Under the pieces are notes generated by a model. It ran no database searches and was not told where the DNA came from. It was given only the letters and a program-made list of their open reading frames with translations. The position numbers and the translations under genes were made by a program. This document shows, piece by piece, positions 1 through 11,218 of a stretch of 35,831 nucleotides of DNA (position 1 is the stretch's first letter; each line of letters opens with the position of its first letter). Origin of the DNA: Desulfobulbus sp. Tol-SR (GTDB lineage Bacteria > Desulfobacterota > Desulfobulbia > Desulfobulbales > Desulfocapsaceae); the NCBI GenBank assembly GCA_000769715.1, contig JROS01000090.1:1-35831 (forward strand), read 5' to 3'.

Positions 1-27
1 CGAGCCAACTTTTTTCGTGTCCAGCAT
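1..27 (-). CDS. start of an unidentified gene, cut by the left edge
   Basis: Only nine codons are visible on the minus strand (ATG at 27-25, reading MLDTKKVGS). A good Shine-Dalgarno AGGAG (minus strand of 36-40) lies 8 bases ahead of the ATG, so the start is credible. It lies 125 bases downstream of the HdrD-like gene in the same orientation. By analogy with Hdr/Mvh gene groups in sulfate reducers, an HdrA- or MvhD-type partner would be expected here, but nine residues do not allow identification. Confidence 0.45.
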
Positions 28-152
28 GACAGGTGCTCCTCTTGATTATAATAGTGCATACCCCGAATTGCCGAGAATCCCTTGGTATTTCATTGTGTTC
101 GAGCCCTTGCCGGCAAGCAGCGGGAACCGCGGGTCGTTGATTTCCGCTTCCG

Positions 153-1613
153 TTACTGCTTGTTCGGCATGATCAGCGAATCCGCGACCAGCTCCCAGAT
201 GTACTTGACCTCGATACCGAGATCGTACTCCTTGTTCAGCGACTTCATGATCTGGTCACGGCAGTTGTGACACGGGGCGATGACCAGGTGGGCGCCCGAT
301 TCGGAGATCTGGCGGGCCTTGATCCGGCCGTAGAAGACCCGTTCGGCGCTGTACGGCATCGCCCAGGCGCCGCCGCCGGCGCCGCAGCAGTAGGCCTCCA
401 TCCGGTTTGGATACATCTCGCGCAGATCGGGGCAACAGGCCCGGGAGATCTCCCGGCCTTCCTCGAAAAACGCCTGACCGAAGGCCTTGACGGATTTGCG
501 GCCATAGTTGCAGGGATCATGAAAAACGGCAGGCATGGTATGGATGGTATTATCCAGTTGGATCTTCCCGTCCTTGATATATTCCATCAACAGTTCGAAA
601 ACCGAGACGATCTTGAACTCGTTGAAGACTTCCGGAAACCATCGATTCAACCCGGACCGGGTTGCAAAGTAGGCGTGGCCTCATTCGGGGAGGAGGAGAA
701 CCTTGCAGTTCAGCCTCCGCATGTTGTCGACAATCCGACCGACGATGATTTTCATCGCCGCATCGTCGCCGGAGAACAGGCCCCAGTTGACCCCTTCCCA
801 GTTCTCCGAGGCGATGGTCCAGGACTCGCCGGCGGCATGGAAGATCTTCCACCAGAATTTCATGTCGTCCGGCTCGGCGTAGGGCTCCTTGGAGTTGACG
901 GTGACCAGCACCCTGGCGCCGTGGACATCGATCGGGGTGACAAAGCCGGGGCAGCTGTCGGCGGCCAGTTCCTCACCCAGTTCCTGGCAGAGGAAGACGA
1001 AGTCGTCTTTCGGAATACCGAGGTTGTTGCCGCGCTCGAGGCACATCGCCACCCCCTTGTGGATCGGCCCGGGCACCTTGTCGCGGTCGCGCAGACCACG
1101 GAGCTTGCGCATCAGGGCGACGATCTGGATGTTGGCCGGGCAGGAAACCTCGCATTTGCCGCACATCGTGCACTTCCACGGCCACTGGCTGTCAACCAGT
1201 TCCCGGTCCATGCCGAGGACCGCCATGCGGACGACCTTCCGGGGATCGAGACCGTCGACACCGGCAATCGGACAGGCGCTGGCGCAGGTGCCGCAGGTCA
1301 GACAGGCATCGGCCCAACTCGGGTCGATGGCGATCTCGCTGTGATGCCCATCCAGTTCCATCGGTGCGATCTGCTGCTCGGCCCTGGCCTCCATCGTCTT
1401 GACAGTGGCGAGATCAATATAGCTGTCCGGCCGGATATGCGGTTCGCGGCCGAACTTCTGACACAGGGACTGGTAATCGTCGAACTTCATAAGATACTTG
1501 CGCCCCGGCCCTTCCTTGGCAGGAAGAGTCCCGGCGGCGATCCAGTTTCGTATGGTGTTCCGATGCACACCAAACTCCTCTGCCATTTCGCTGACTCTAA
1601 ATTCGTACATCAT
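153..1613 (-). CDS. HdrD-like Fe-S oxidoreductase with N-terminal HTH, probable selenoprotein (TGA = Sec311)
   Basis: The reading frame runs from ATG 1613 to the stop at 153 with a single in-frame TGA at 683-681; both halves are in the same frame and together give 486 residues. Residues 1-60 look like a MerR/excisionase-type helix-turn-helix. Two ferredoxin-type 4Fe-4S motifs follow (C104, C107, C110, C114 and C148, C151, C154, C158). The C-terminal half has a CCG domain (C368, C409-C410, C448-x2-C451), as in HdrD, DsrK and TmcB, which carry electrons to or from disulfides. The TGA sits in LLPE-x-GHAY, where relatives have Cys-Gly-His, and is followed by a SECIS-like hairpin, so selenocysteine is more likely than a broken gene. 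The start is set by GAGGTGA upstream of ATGATG. It lies 20 bases behind the hydrogenase maturation protease gene, suggesting hydrogenase-linked heterodisulfide-type electron transfer. The substrate (a DsrC trisulfide or other thiol) is inference. Confidence 0.85.
648..664 (-). promoter_or_regulatory. bacterial SECIS-like hairpin for the TGA at 681-683
   Basis: On the minus strand the sequence CAACCCG-GUC-CGGGUUG folds into a perfect 7-bp stem with a GUC loop. It starts 16 bases after the TGA, so the loop G is 24 bases downstream. Known bacterial SECIS elements have a short stem with a G (usually GU) in the apical loop about 16-37 bases after the UGA, and this fits. The rest of the coding frame continues through the hairpin without interruption. 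Confidence 0.75.
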
Positions 1614-1633
1614 GCAGGATCACCTCATTGAAC

Positions 1634-2119
1634 TTATTCAGAAAGAATTTGTAACACCTTCTCACACGCTACAGGAATGGCAGCCGACATCGCCGGCGAG
1701 AGTCCCGGGGTGATTTCTTCGGGAATGCTTTCGACCTGGGCAGCCAGGATAAAGACGCGCACACCGGTATGCTGTTCCAGTTCGACCAGCAGGTTGACGG
1801 TGGGAAACTGATGGAGGGAAAAATCGTGAATTTTCTTCGGAGGAATTGCCGAGGTGTCCATGAGAAAGACATCGCCCGGCTGCCGGTCGGGAAAATCGAC
1901 CGCATCGAGGACGATGATCCGGTCAGGCCGGCCCTCTGCCGTCAGGATATAATCAAAAAGATACTCGCGGATACCGGTGCCGGCGTCGATCGCCTCCACT
2001 CCCGGCGGCAATTGATATTGGGAGTTGAGGGCGTCAATCACTGCCGGACCGTAGCCGTCGTCACCCATGACGACGTTGCCGCAACCAAAGATCACAGTCG
2101 AGATATTTTGTTGTGCCAT
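1634..2119 (-). CDS. [NiFe] hydrogenase maturation protease, M52 (HyaD/FrhD) family
   Basis: This protein of 161 residues belongs to the M52 endopeptidase family that trims the C-terminus of the hydrogenase large subunit after nickel insertion. The N-terminal GCGNVVMGDDGYGP is the family signature, with the acidic residue that binds nickel; further family features are the central D-A-G-T-G segment and the IIVLDAVDFPD strand. An upstream ATG at 2182 is also open, but that codon lies in the probable -35 box and the family alignment begins close to MAQQN, so ATG 2119 is preferred. Its target hydrogenase is not in the window. The gene is directly followed by the HdrD-like selenoprotein, an arrangement typical of Mvh/Hdr-type systems, so the substrate may be an MvhA/FrhA-like large subunit (inference). 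Confidence 0.85.
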   Translation of the reverse strand: MAQQNISTVIFGCGNVVMGDDGYGPAVIDALNSQYQLPPGVEAIDAGTGIREYLFDYILTAEGRPDRIIVLDAVDFPDRQPGDVFLMDTSAIPPKKIHDFSLHQFPTVNLLVELEQHTGVRVFILAAQVESIPEEITPGLSPAMSAAIPVACEKVLQILSE

Positions 2120-2153
2120 TGTGCAAACAGTGCCTCTTGTTAATTTTAAAGCG

Positions 2154-2182
2154 ACGTTACCATTGCTCCATACCAATATCAA
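2154..2182 (-). promoter_or_regulatory. probable sigma70-type promoter for the hydrogenase protease-HdrD operon
   Basis: On the minus strand TTGATA (2182-2177) and TAACGT (2159-2154) are separated by 17 bases. Transcription would begin near 2147, leaving a leader of about 28 bases before ATG 2119. An 8-bp inverted repeat (TATCAGTA 2190-2197 and TACTGATA 2218-2225) lies just upstream of the -35 and could be an operator. Confidence 0.4.
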
Positions 2183-2584
2183 GCGAAATTATCAGTATTG
2201 ATCCGAACCATATATTTTACTGATATCGAGGTCGTTTGTTTCCCGGAAAGAGCGAATAAGCAGCTGAACCTGCAACAGAAAGGTGAAGACATGACCGCAA
2301 CCGACGGTGTCCGGCAGAACTTCCACCCGCCGCCAGCCGCCCGCTACCTGATGGAATAACCACCAAATAATTCAATCAGTTACATTTTAGTCCGATTATT
2401 TAGACGGTATTTTCGATAGATCCGGAAAAACCGGCTCCGGGAGGGGAGAGAAGAGAAACGGCGGCATGACACATCGGTGCGATAGGCACCGGCTTCTACC
2501 CGAGCGGGCACATGACCACGAAGGAGACGATGCAGGGACGACGCGACCGGCGACAGGGCCGGTTCGCCCTGCCGTCGCTCGGCC
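2183..2584. other. intergenic stretch without a convincing gene
   Basis: The region separates the divergently oriented hydrogenase operon start from the 3' end of galE. It contains the inverted repeat at 2190-2225. A 22-codon plus-strand frame (2291-2359, starting MTATDGVRQ) has no clear ribosome site or relatives that I recognise and is not called. No intrinsic terminator with a T-run is visible after galE. Confidence 0.5.
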
Positions 2585-3601
2585 TCAGCGATAGCCGGAG
2601 GGGTTGGCGATCTGCCAGCGCCAGGTGTCCTCGCACATCTGCCTGACATCCCGTTCGGCTTGCCACCCCAGTTCTCTCGCCGCCCTGGCCGGATCGGCGT
2701 AGCAGACGGCGACATCTCCGGCCCGGCGGGGGGCGATGCGGTAGGGGATCTTCCTGCCGCTGGCCTGCTCGAAGGTGGCGATCATTTCGAGCACGCTGCA
2801 GCCACGGCCGGTGCCGAGATTGTAGACGACGACGCCGGGCCGCCGCCGGAGCCGGAGCAGGGCCTTTTCATGTCCGAGGGCGAGATCGACCACATGGATG
2901 TAATCACGGACCCCGGTGCCGTCCGCAGTGGGATAGTCGTCGCCGAACACCGACAGGCACTCCCGCCGCCCCACCGCCACCTGGGCGATATAGGGCACCA
3001 GATTGTTGGGGATGCCGAGCGGGTCCTCGCCGATCCGCCCGCTTCCATGGGCCCCGACCGGATTGAAATAGCGGAGGAGGATCACGTTCCAGCGGGGGTC
3101 GGCGACGTGGAGATCGCGCAGGATCTCCTCGGTCATCAACTTGGTCCGGCCGTAGGGGTTGGTGCAGGAGAGGGGAAAGTCCTCGGTGATCGGCACCGTG
3201 GCCGGATCGCCGTAAACGGTCGCCGACGAGCTGAAGACGATGTCCCTGACCCCGTGGGCGGCCATGACCTCGCACAGCGCCACGGTGGCGCCGAGGTTGT
3301 TGCTGTAATAGCGCAGCGGCTGGTCGACCGATTCGCCGACCGCCTTCAGCCCGGCGAAGTGGATGACCGCGTCGAACCGCGTCGGGGTCGCGCGGAAGAT
3401 GGCATCCACCGCTCCCCGGTCGCAGAGATCGGCCCGGTGGAAAACCAGGTCCCGGCCGCTCAGCTCCACGACCCGACGCAGTGATTCCTCGTTGGAGTTG
3501 CAGAGATTGTCGATCACCGTAACCTGATACCCTGCCTGCAGCAATGCAAGACAGGTATGGCTGCCGATGTACCCCGCCCCTCCGGTCACCAAGATATGCA
3601 T
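2585..3601 (-). CDS. galE: UDP-glucose 4-epimerase
   Basis: GalE interconverts UDP-glucose and UDP-galactose using a tightly bound NAD, supplying galactose for cell-surface polysaccharides. The 338-residue length is normal for the family. The NAD-binding GGAGYIGSH is at residues 7-15, the catalytic serine region SSSATVYG at 124-131, and the YxxxK pair is Y150/K154. The ATG at 3601 begins [10 protein letters not shown] and is preceded by a purine-rich GGGGGA, so the start is secure. It stands alone: the next gene upstream (ligA) is divergent, and the downstream neighbour is the hydrogenase operon facing away. No polysaccharide genes accompany it in this window. Confidence 0.96.
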   Translation of the reverse strand: MHILVTGGAGYIGSHTCLALLQAGYQVTVIDNLCNSNEESLRRVVELSGRDLVFHRADLCDRGAVDAIFRATPTRFDAVIHFAGLKAVGESVDQPLRYYSNNLGATVALCEVMAAHGVRDIVFSSSATVYGDPATVPITEDFPLSCTNPYGRTKLMTEEILRDLHVADPRWNVILLRYFNPVGAHGSGRIGEDPLGIPNNLVPYIAQVAVGRRECLSVFGDDYPTADGTGVRDYIHVVDLALGHEKALLRLRRRPGVVVYNLGTGRGCSVLEMIATFEQASGRKIPYRIAPRRAGDVAVCYADPARAARELGWQAERDVRQMCEDTWRWQIANPSGYR

Positions 3602-3820
3602 GTTTCCCCCACCGGTTTCTGCGTGATCGATCCCTGCCGCCGACGTGGATGCCGGATCAGATCCTCATAGTTCACTTCAATCACAGGAAGGCCATCATAG
3701 CCGGATCCCCGCCGGCGGGCAACAGGAAAGCCGGACAGCTCAGTGCCGGCCCATGTTTAGGCCGGGCCATGTCAAAATAGTTTAGCCAGGGTCGGCGAAT
3801 GAGGTATATAATTCAATTGA

Positions 3821-5908
<2,088 letters not shown>

Positions 5909-5976
5909 ATCCATCCCCCGAGGTTCGTCTCAGGGCGGGAAATAGAGCTGGGCTCGGCACTTCCCTGGAGGAGACA

Positions 5977-7794
5977 GTGAAAAGTTCTGCGACCCGATGG
6001 CAGTACTGGAAGAACGTTCTTTTCCCCTTCCTCCACTGGCGGCACCTGATCACCCCCCGGACCCTCAAGGCCGATATCCAGGCCGGCCTGATCGGCGCGG
6101 TCATCGCCCTCCCCCAGGGCGTGGCCTTCGCCGCCATTGCCGGCATGCCGCCGCAATACGGCCTCTATGCCGGGATGGTGCCGGCGATCGTCGCCGCCCT
6201 GTTCGGGTCGTCCTGGCACCTGGTCTCGGGCCCCACCACCGCCGCCTCGATCGTCATGTTCTCGGTCCTCAGCGAGCATGCCGCGCCGGGCAGCCCCCAT
6301 TACATCGAGCTGGCGCTGACCCTGACGATCATGGTCGGCCTGATCCAGCTGAGCATGGGCCTGGTCCGTTTCGGCGCCATCGTCAACTTCATCTCCCACT
6401 CCGTCGTCGTCGGGTTCACCGCCGGGGCGGCGATCCTCATCATCGTCAGTCAGCTGAAGCACTTTCTCGGCCTCCAGCTGCCCCGCACCACCGATCTGCC
6501 GCACACGCTCGGAGCTGTGGTCAGTCATCTCAACGAGCTCAATCCCGCCACCCTGGCGACGGGATGCGCCACCATCGCCGCCGGCCTCCTTGCCAAACGT
6601 TTCGCCCCCCGATGGCCCTATATCATCATCTCCATGCTCTGCGGCTGCGCCACCGGGCTGTTGATCCAGCGGATCGCCGGGGCGGAAACGGCCAACATCG
6701 CCTTTGCCGAGGCCCTGCCGGCATCGCTGCCGCCGCTCTCGGCGCCGGTGATCACCCTGGAGAACATCCGCCTCCTCGCCCCCGCCGCCCTGGCAACGAC
6801 CCTCTTCGCCCTGACCGAGGCGGTCTCGATCGCCCGCTCGCTGGCCGACAAGACCGGCCAGGATCTCGACGGCAACCAGGAGTTCATCGGCCAGGGGCTG
6901 TCCAATATCGTCGGCAGCTTCTTCTCCGGCTACGTCGCCACCGGCTCCTTCAATCGCTCAGGCCTCAACTTCCAGGCCGGGGCCAAAACGCCGCTCTCGG
7001 CGATCATTGCCGGATTGGCGCTGATCGTCATCGTCATCCTCGTCGCCCCGCTGACGGCCTACCTCCCCCTCTCGGTGATGGCCGGCATCCTGCTGCTCGT
7101 CGCCTGGGGCCTGATCGATGTCGTCCATATCCGCAAGATCCTGCAGGCCAGCACCTATGAAAGTCTGATCCTCATTTCGACCTTCATCGCCACCCTCTTT
7201 CTCGAACTCGAATTCGCGATCTTCCTCGGTGTCATGCTGTCGCTGGTCCTCTACCTCAACCGGACCTCCCACCCCCACATCCGTATCCGGGTGCCGGACC
7301 CGCGGCTGCCGACCCGCCCGTTCACCACCGACACCCGCCTGCCGGAATGCCCGCAGTTCAAGATCGTGCGGATCGACGGCTCCCTCTATTTCGGGGCGAT
7401 CAGCCATGTCCGCCAGGTCCTGCAGGCGATGCTGCGGGAAAATCCCGGCCAGATCCACATGCTGATCGTCGCCAGCGGCATGAACCTGATCGACATGACC
7501 GGCGCCGAACTACTGCTCGACCTCGACCGGACCCTCCACGCCAAGGGCGGCCACCTCTACCTCTACAACGTCAAGGAAGGGGTCTGCGATCACTTCAAGT
7601 TTGTCGAATATCTCCTTGAAATCGGAGCGGAGAACATCTATGAATCAAAGGCCGAGGCCATTGCCGGGATTTTCGACGCCCTCGACCGCGATATCTGCAT
7701 GCGCTGCCGGGCCAGGATCTTTCTCGAATGCACAAACGTCCCCTATATTGCCGACGAACCGGTGGTTATCGATCCGGGACCATTGTCGTCGTGA
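5977..7794 (+). CDS. SulP-family anion permease with STAS domain
   Basis: This 605-residue inner-membrane protein belongs to the SulP/SLC26 family, which moves sulfate, bicarbonate or other anions. About residues 30-430 hold the hydrophobic core, with the family motif around [28 protein letters not shown] and the later [16 protein letters not shown] segment. A C-terminal STAS domain (about 465-565) follows. The start is a GTG at 5977 with GGAGGAG three bases upstream; there is no nearby ATG. In a sulfate reducer sulfate uptake is an obvious possibility, but the sequence alone does not separate sulfate from bicarbonate transport. The tail carries a cysteine cluster (CMRC then C eight residues later) beyond the STAS domain. 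Confidence 0.9.
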   Translation: MKSSATRWQYWKNVLFPFLHWRHLITPRTLKADIQAGLIGAVIALPQGVAFAAIAGMPPQYGLYAGMVPAIVAALFGSSWHLVSGPTTAASIVMFSVLSEHAAPGSPHYIELALTLTIMVGLIQLSMGLVRFGAIVNFISHSVVVGFTAGAAILIIVSQLKHFLGLQLPRTTDLPHTLGAVVSHLNELNPATLATGCATIAAGLLAKRFAPRWPYIIISMLCGCATGLLIQRIAGAETANIAFAEALPASLPPLSAPVITLENIRLLAPAALATTLFALTEAVSIARSLADKTGQDLDGNQEFIGQGLSNIVGSFFSGYVATGSFNRSGLNFQAGAKTPLSAIIAGLALIVIVILVAPLTAYLPLSVMAGILLLVAWGLIDVVHIRKILQASTYESLILISTFIATLFLELEFAIFLGVMLSLVLYLNRTSHPHIRIRVPDPRLPTRPFTTDTRLPECPQFKIVRIDGSLYFGAISHVRQVLQAMLRENPGQIHMLIVASGMNLIDMTGAELLLDLDRTLHAKGGHLYLYNVKEGVCDHFKFVEYLLEIGAENIYESKAEAIAGIFDALDRDICMRCRARIFLECTNVPYIADEPVVIDPGPLSS

Positions 7795-7838
7795 GTTGCG
7801 GCAGGGATCACCCCCGGACAACGAACAACGGAGACGCG

Positions 7839-8861
7839 ATGAAAACGATTGATTTACGCAGCGATACGGTAACCAGGCCGACCCCGGCGATGCGCCGGGC
7901 GATGGCCGCCGCCGAGGTCGGCGACGACGTCTACGGCGACGACCCGACCGTCAACCGGCTCGAGGCGACCGCCGCCGAGCGGCTCGGGTTCGAGGCCGCC
8001 CTCTTCACCTGCAGCGGCACCCAGGCCAATCTCGTCAGCATCATGACCCACTGCGCCAGGGGCGAGGAATATATCGTCGGCCAGCAGGCCCATACCTATA
8101 AATATGAAGGCGGCGGCGCCGCCGTGCTGGGCAGCATCCAGCCGCAGCCGCTGGACTTCGAGGCCGACGGGACGCTCGATCTCGAGCGGGTGGCCAGGGC
8201 GATCAAACCCGCTGACTTCCATTTCGCCCGGACCCGGCTGCTGTGTCTGGAAAATACCCAGGGAGGCAAGGTCCTGCCCCTCGATTATCTGAAAAGGGCC
8301 GGGGAATTTGCCAGGGCGAGGAAACTGCGACTGCACCTCGACGGCGCCCGCATCTTCAATGCGGCGGTACAACTGGGGATGGATGTGCGGGAACTGACGG
8401 CACCCTTCGATTCGGTGTCGGTCTGTCTGTCAAAAGGGCTTGGGGCCCCCGTCGGATCGATGGTCTGCGGCGGCAGGGAGTTTATCGGGGAGGCGAGGCG
8501 ATGGCGCAAGGTCTGCGGCGGCGGCATGCGGCAGGCCGGCATCCTGGCGGCGGCTGGGCTGTACGCCCTCGACCACCATGTCGACCGACTGGCCGATGAC
8601 CATCACAACGCCGGCCTTCTGGCCAGGGGACTGCGGAAGTTTGCTGCGATACGGGTGGATCCGGCCACGGTGCAGACCAACATGGTCTTTGTCGGCATCG
8701 AGGTCGATCTCTGTCGGAAACTGGCTGGCCACCTGCAGGCCGAGGGAATTCTCATCAGCCCCGGCAACCCGCTCCGGCTGGTGACCCATCTCGATATCAA
8801 CCGTCGCGATATCGGCCGTGTACTCAAGGCCGCCGCCACGTTCTTCCACCGCCAGGCCTGA
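7839..8861 (+). CDS. ltaE: low-specificity L-threonine aldolase
   Basis: This PLP enzyme of fold type I splits L-threonine or L-allo-threonine into glycine and acetaldehyde. The protein is 340 residues, normal for the family. It begins [15 protein letters not shown], the standard N-terminus, and has the conserved Asp in HLDGAR (D168) and the PLP lysine K199 in [14 protein letters not shown]. An upstream in-frame ATG at 7728 lies inside the SulP gene and is ignored. The start has a GGAG about six bases upstream. The gene follows the SulP gene by 44 bases and faces the cold-shock gene tail-to-tail. Confidence 0.93.
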   Translation: MKTIDLRSDTVTRPTPAMRRAMAAAEVGDDVYGDDPTVNRLEATAAERLGFEAALFTCSGTQANLVSIMTHCARGEEYIVGQQAHTYKYEGGGAAVLGSIQPQPLDFEADGTLDLERVARAIKPADFHFARTRLLCLENTQGGKVLPLDYLKRAGEFARARKLRLHLDGARIFNAAVQLGMDVRELTAPFDSVSVCLSKGLGAPVGSMVCGGREFIGEARRWRKVCGGGMRQAGILAAAGLYALDHHVDRLADDHHNAGLLARGLRKFAAIRVDPATVQTNMVFVGIEVDLCRKLAGHLQAEGILISPGNPLRLVTHLDINRRDIGRVLKAAATFFHRQA

Positions 8862-8920
8862 ACAGGTCCGGTCCGTCGCCAGAGTGACGAAGGCCTCGAG
8901 TCAGGATTTTTCCCATCAAT

Positions 8921-8951
8921 GCGCACATCCCCCCTCAAGGGGGATATGCGC
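8921..8951. terminator. hairpin between convergent ltaE and csp
   Basis: A 13-bp stem with one C-A mismatch (8921-8933 against 8939-8951) and a five-base loop lies between the two converging genes. It has no T-run directly behind it on either strand, so it is either a non-canonical bidirectional terminator or a transcript-end stabiliser. Confidence 0.4.
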
Positions 8952-8960
8952 AGGGATGTG

Positions 8961-9164
8961 TTATTTCACTTTCTTGACGTTTGCTGCAGCCGGTCCTTTC
9001 GCCCCGGAAACAATGTCAAAGGTCACCCGATTACCTTCCTCAAGCGACTTGAACCCGTCTCCCTGGATTGCCGAATGGTGGACGAAAACGTCGTTGCCGC
9101 CATCCTGAGCGATAAAACCAAAGCCTTTTGCATCATTAAACCACTTCACTGTTCCTTCAGCCAT
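8961..9164 (-). CDS. cold-shock-domain protein (CspA family)
   Basis: A 67-residue single cold-shock domain, which binds single-stranded RNA/DNA and melts RNA secondary structure. RNP1 is KGFGFI at residues 13-18 and RNP2 is VFVHHS at 26-31; length and content are typical ([17 protein letters not shown]). The ATG at 9164 has GGGAG about seven bases upstream; a longer frame starting at 9239 is not supported. The leader contains a small hairpin (9185-9199). It lies behind the RhlE-like helicase gene on the same strand, a sensible partner for RNA remodelling. Confidence 0.95.
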   Translation of the reverse strand: MAEGTVKWFNDAKGFGFIAQDGGNDVFVHHSAIQGDGFKSLEEGNRVTFDIVSGAKGPAAANVKKVK

Positions 9165-9277
9165 TGTACTGCTCCCTTGTACTCGGTCACTCGGTGACCT
9201 CTTTGTTCTCAAACCGGCCGATCTGCGATCTTCCGGCAAGCCGCCCGGAACGCCCGGACAGCCATTTCTCCCAGCGA

Positions 9278-10513
9278 TTACAGGCCGAAATCAAACGATC
9301 TCGCCCGTCCCCGCCTGGTCTTTCCCCGCGTATCGCCACCGCCCACCGGGGCGATCGGGGATGCTTTTTTCACTGCCTCGACCGCAACCGCCGGTTGTCG
9401 GGTCGGACGTGCAACCTTTTTGATGGACACCGCGGTGCCAAGCGTCTTCTGGATCTGCCTCACCAGTTGGGTATCGTCACCGGTGGCGAAGGTAAACGCA
9501 TCGCCGACGCAGGTGGCCCGACCGGTCCGGCCGGTGCGGTGGGTGTAGGCCTCGAAGGTATCCGGCATATCGAAATTGATCACATGGGACAGCCCGGACA
9601 CATCGATGCCCCTGGCGGCGATGTCGGTGGCGACCATGATGGTGAAGGTCCCCCGCTTGAAGCCTTCCAGGGCCTGCTGTCGCTTCGGCTGCGACATGTT
9701 CCCCTGCAGGGCGGTGGCCTTGAAACCGGCCTTGTCGAGGGCCTGGGCCAGGCTCCGGGCCTTATGCTTGGTCCTGGTGAAGACCAGGGCGTTACGGATC
9801 TCGGGCTGGCTGAGGATTTCCTGCAACAGGGCGGACTTGCCGGTCTGCTCGACCTGAAAGATCGAGTGGCTGACCGTATCGATCGGCCGCTGGTGATCAA
9901 TCTGCACCGTTACGGCGTCGGCGAGGATATCCTCGACCAGATGGCGCACCTCGTGCGGCATGGTGGCCGAAAAGACCAGGGTCTGCCGTTGCTGCGGCAC
10001 CTGCTTGATGATCCGGCGGATATCCGGTAGAAACCCCTTGTCGAACATGTGATCGGCCTCATCGAGTACCAGCATCTCCACATGGCGCAGATCGACGGCC
10101 TTGTCCTGCAGGTGGTCGAGGAGTCGGCCGGGACAGGCGACAATGATCTCCACGCCCTCCCGCAACTTCCGTGCCTGCACGGATTTGCTCACCCCACCGT
10201 AGATGACGGCGCTGCGGATCTTGGTCCCTGCCGCCATCTGGGCGAAATACTCGTGGGTCTGCTCAGCCAATTCGCGGGTCGGGGCGATGACCAGGGCCCG
10301 GACTCCGTTCTTACGATGCTCGAGGCAACGCTGCAGGATCGGCAGGACAAAGGCTGCCGTCTTACCGGTACCGGTCTGGGCCAGGCCCAGGACGTCGCGT
10401 CCGGCAAGAACGGGGGGAATAGCCTGCTGTTGAATCGGGGTTGGACTGGAATAGCCGCAGGTCTTGATGGCGGCGGTGATGTGGGGGTGAAACTGAAATA
10501 CTGAAAAACTCAT
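9278..10513 (-). CDS. rhlE: DEAD-box ATP-dependent RNA helicase, RhlE-like
   Basis: A 411-residue helicase that unwinds short RNA duplexes in ribosome assembly or mRNA turnover. The Q motif is [27 protein letters not shown]; Walker A is AQTGTGKT (45-52), followed by [15 protein letters not shown] and HRTGRTGR in order. After the second RecA domain (about residue 365) a short basic tail with [10 protein letters not shown] is typical of RhlE-like proteins. The ATG is preceded by CAGGAG. The gene lies between an RRM protein gene (216 bases upstream) and a csp gene (113 bases downstream), all on the minus strand. Confidence 0.93.
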   Translation of the reverse strand: MSFSVFQFHPHITAAIKTCGYSSPTPIQQQAIPPVLAGRDVLGLAQTGTGKTAAFVLPILQRCLEHRKNGVRALVIAPTRELAEQTHEYFAQMAAGTKIRSAVIYGGVSKSVQARKLREGVEIIVACPGRLLDHLQDKAVDLRHVEMLVLDEADHMFDKGFLPDIRRIIKQVPQQRQTLVFSATMPHEVRHLVEDILADAVTVQIDHQRPIDTVSHSIFQVEQTGKSALLQEILSQPEIRNALVFTRTKHKARSLAQALDKAGFKATALQGNMSQPKRQQALEGFKRGTFTIMVATDIAARGIDVSGLSHVINFDMPDTFEAYTHRTGRTGRATCVGDAFTFATGDDTQLVRQIQKTLGTAVSIKKVARPTRQPAVAVEAVKKASPIAPVGGGDTRGKTRRGRARSFDFGL

Positions 10514-10729
10514 TCAAACTCCTGGCACCCTTTCGTGGTGCTGTATATATGCTTTTCCCGCTTCCATCCCGAATGGAAGGAAAAGGGACGCCATCTCATT
10601 CTCAAAAATTGAAAAAGAAAAATGTTTTCAGCACAATCGATCATCAACGGGGAAGCGGGACATCCGTTCTGCATTGCAATCCGTGCCGATGGCAGATGGT
10701 TGTATGGTGAAGGAGGCAAGCGCTGCGGA

Positions 10730-10993
10730 TCAGAAACGTCGCCCCTTTTTCTTCGGGGGCTTGGCTTCATTGCAGACGAGGGTCCGGTGTTTATAGACCT
10801 TGCCGTTGAGATCCTCCATGGCCTTGTGGCCTTCTGATCTGGTCGACATCTCGACAAAGGCAAAGCCCTTGGAACGACCGGAAAAATGATCGGTAACCAG
10901 ATTTGCGGCAACAACGCTGCCATAGGTCCCGAACAGGGTCACGAGTTCCGGTTCGGTGATATCGAAGGGAAGACTACCGACAAAAAGTTTCAT
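10730..10993 (-). CDS. small RNA-binding protein with one RRM domain
   Basis: An 87-residue RNA recognition motif protein of the kind induced by cold in cyanobacteria and some proteobacteria. RNP2 is LFVGSL (3-8) and RNP1 is KGFAFVEM (42-49); a short basic tail (KPPKKKGRRF) follows. The ATG at 10993 has a strong AAAGGAG site. A good promoter lies about 110 bases upstream, giving a leader of about 105 bases. The 216 bases between this gene and rhlE contain no gene and only a 7-bp hairpin near 10558-10576. Confidence 0.92.
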   Translation of the reverse strand: MKLFVGSLPFDITEPELVTLFGTYGSVVAANLVTDHFSGRSKGFAFVEMSTRSEGHKAMEDLNGKVYKHRTLVCNEAKPPKKKGRRF

Positions 10994-11105
10994 ACTGGAT
11001 CTCCTTTAACGTAGTCAGCAGAAACTTTGGCGGCATCAGGCGGTGTAATATCGAGACACTGCTGGAGGCGGGAAAGAGTATGCTCAGAATAATTGGAAGG
11101 TTCTC

Positions 11106-11134
11106 AATATAAAAGGGTTGATCAATTAATGCAA
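11106..11134 (-). promoter_or_regulatory. promoter of the RRM protein gene
   Basis: Minus-strand TTGCAT (11134-11129) and TATATT (11111-11106) with a 17-base spacer. Transcription would start near 11099, giving a leader of about 105 bases before ATG 10993, long enough to hold a temperature-sensitive structure. Confidence 0.5.
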
Positions 11135-11218
11135 GATAATTCGGCAGTCGGGATTACAACTCGCTGCCGGCGGGAATTCCGCCCCAGGACCCGCCGCAGT
11201 CTCCACCAGGAATGCTGA

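Noticed and set aside
550..852. Frame overlapping the TGA region, suggesting a frameshift in the HdrD-like gene
   Set aside because: The two main halves are in the same frame, so no frameshift is needed; a single TGA with a SECIS-like hairpin explains the gap.
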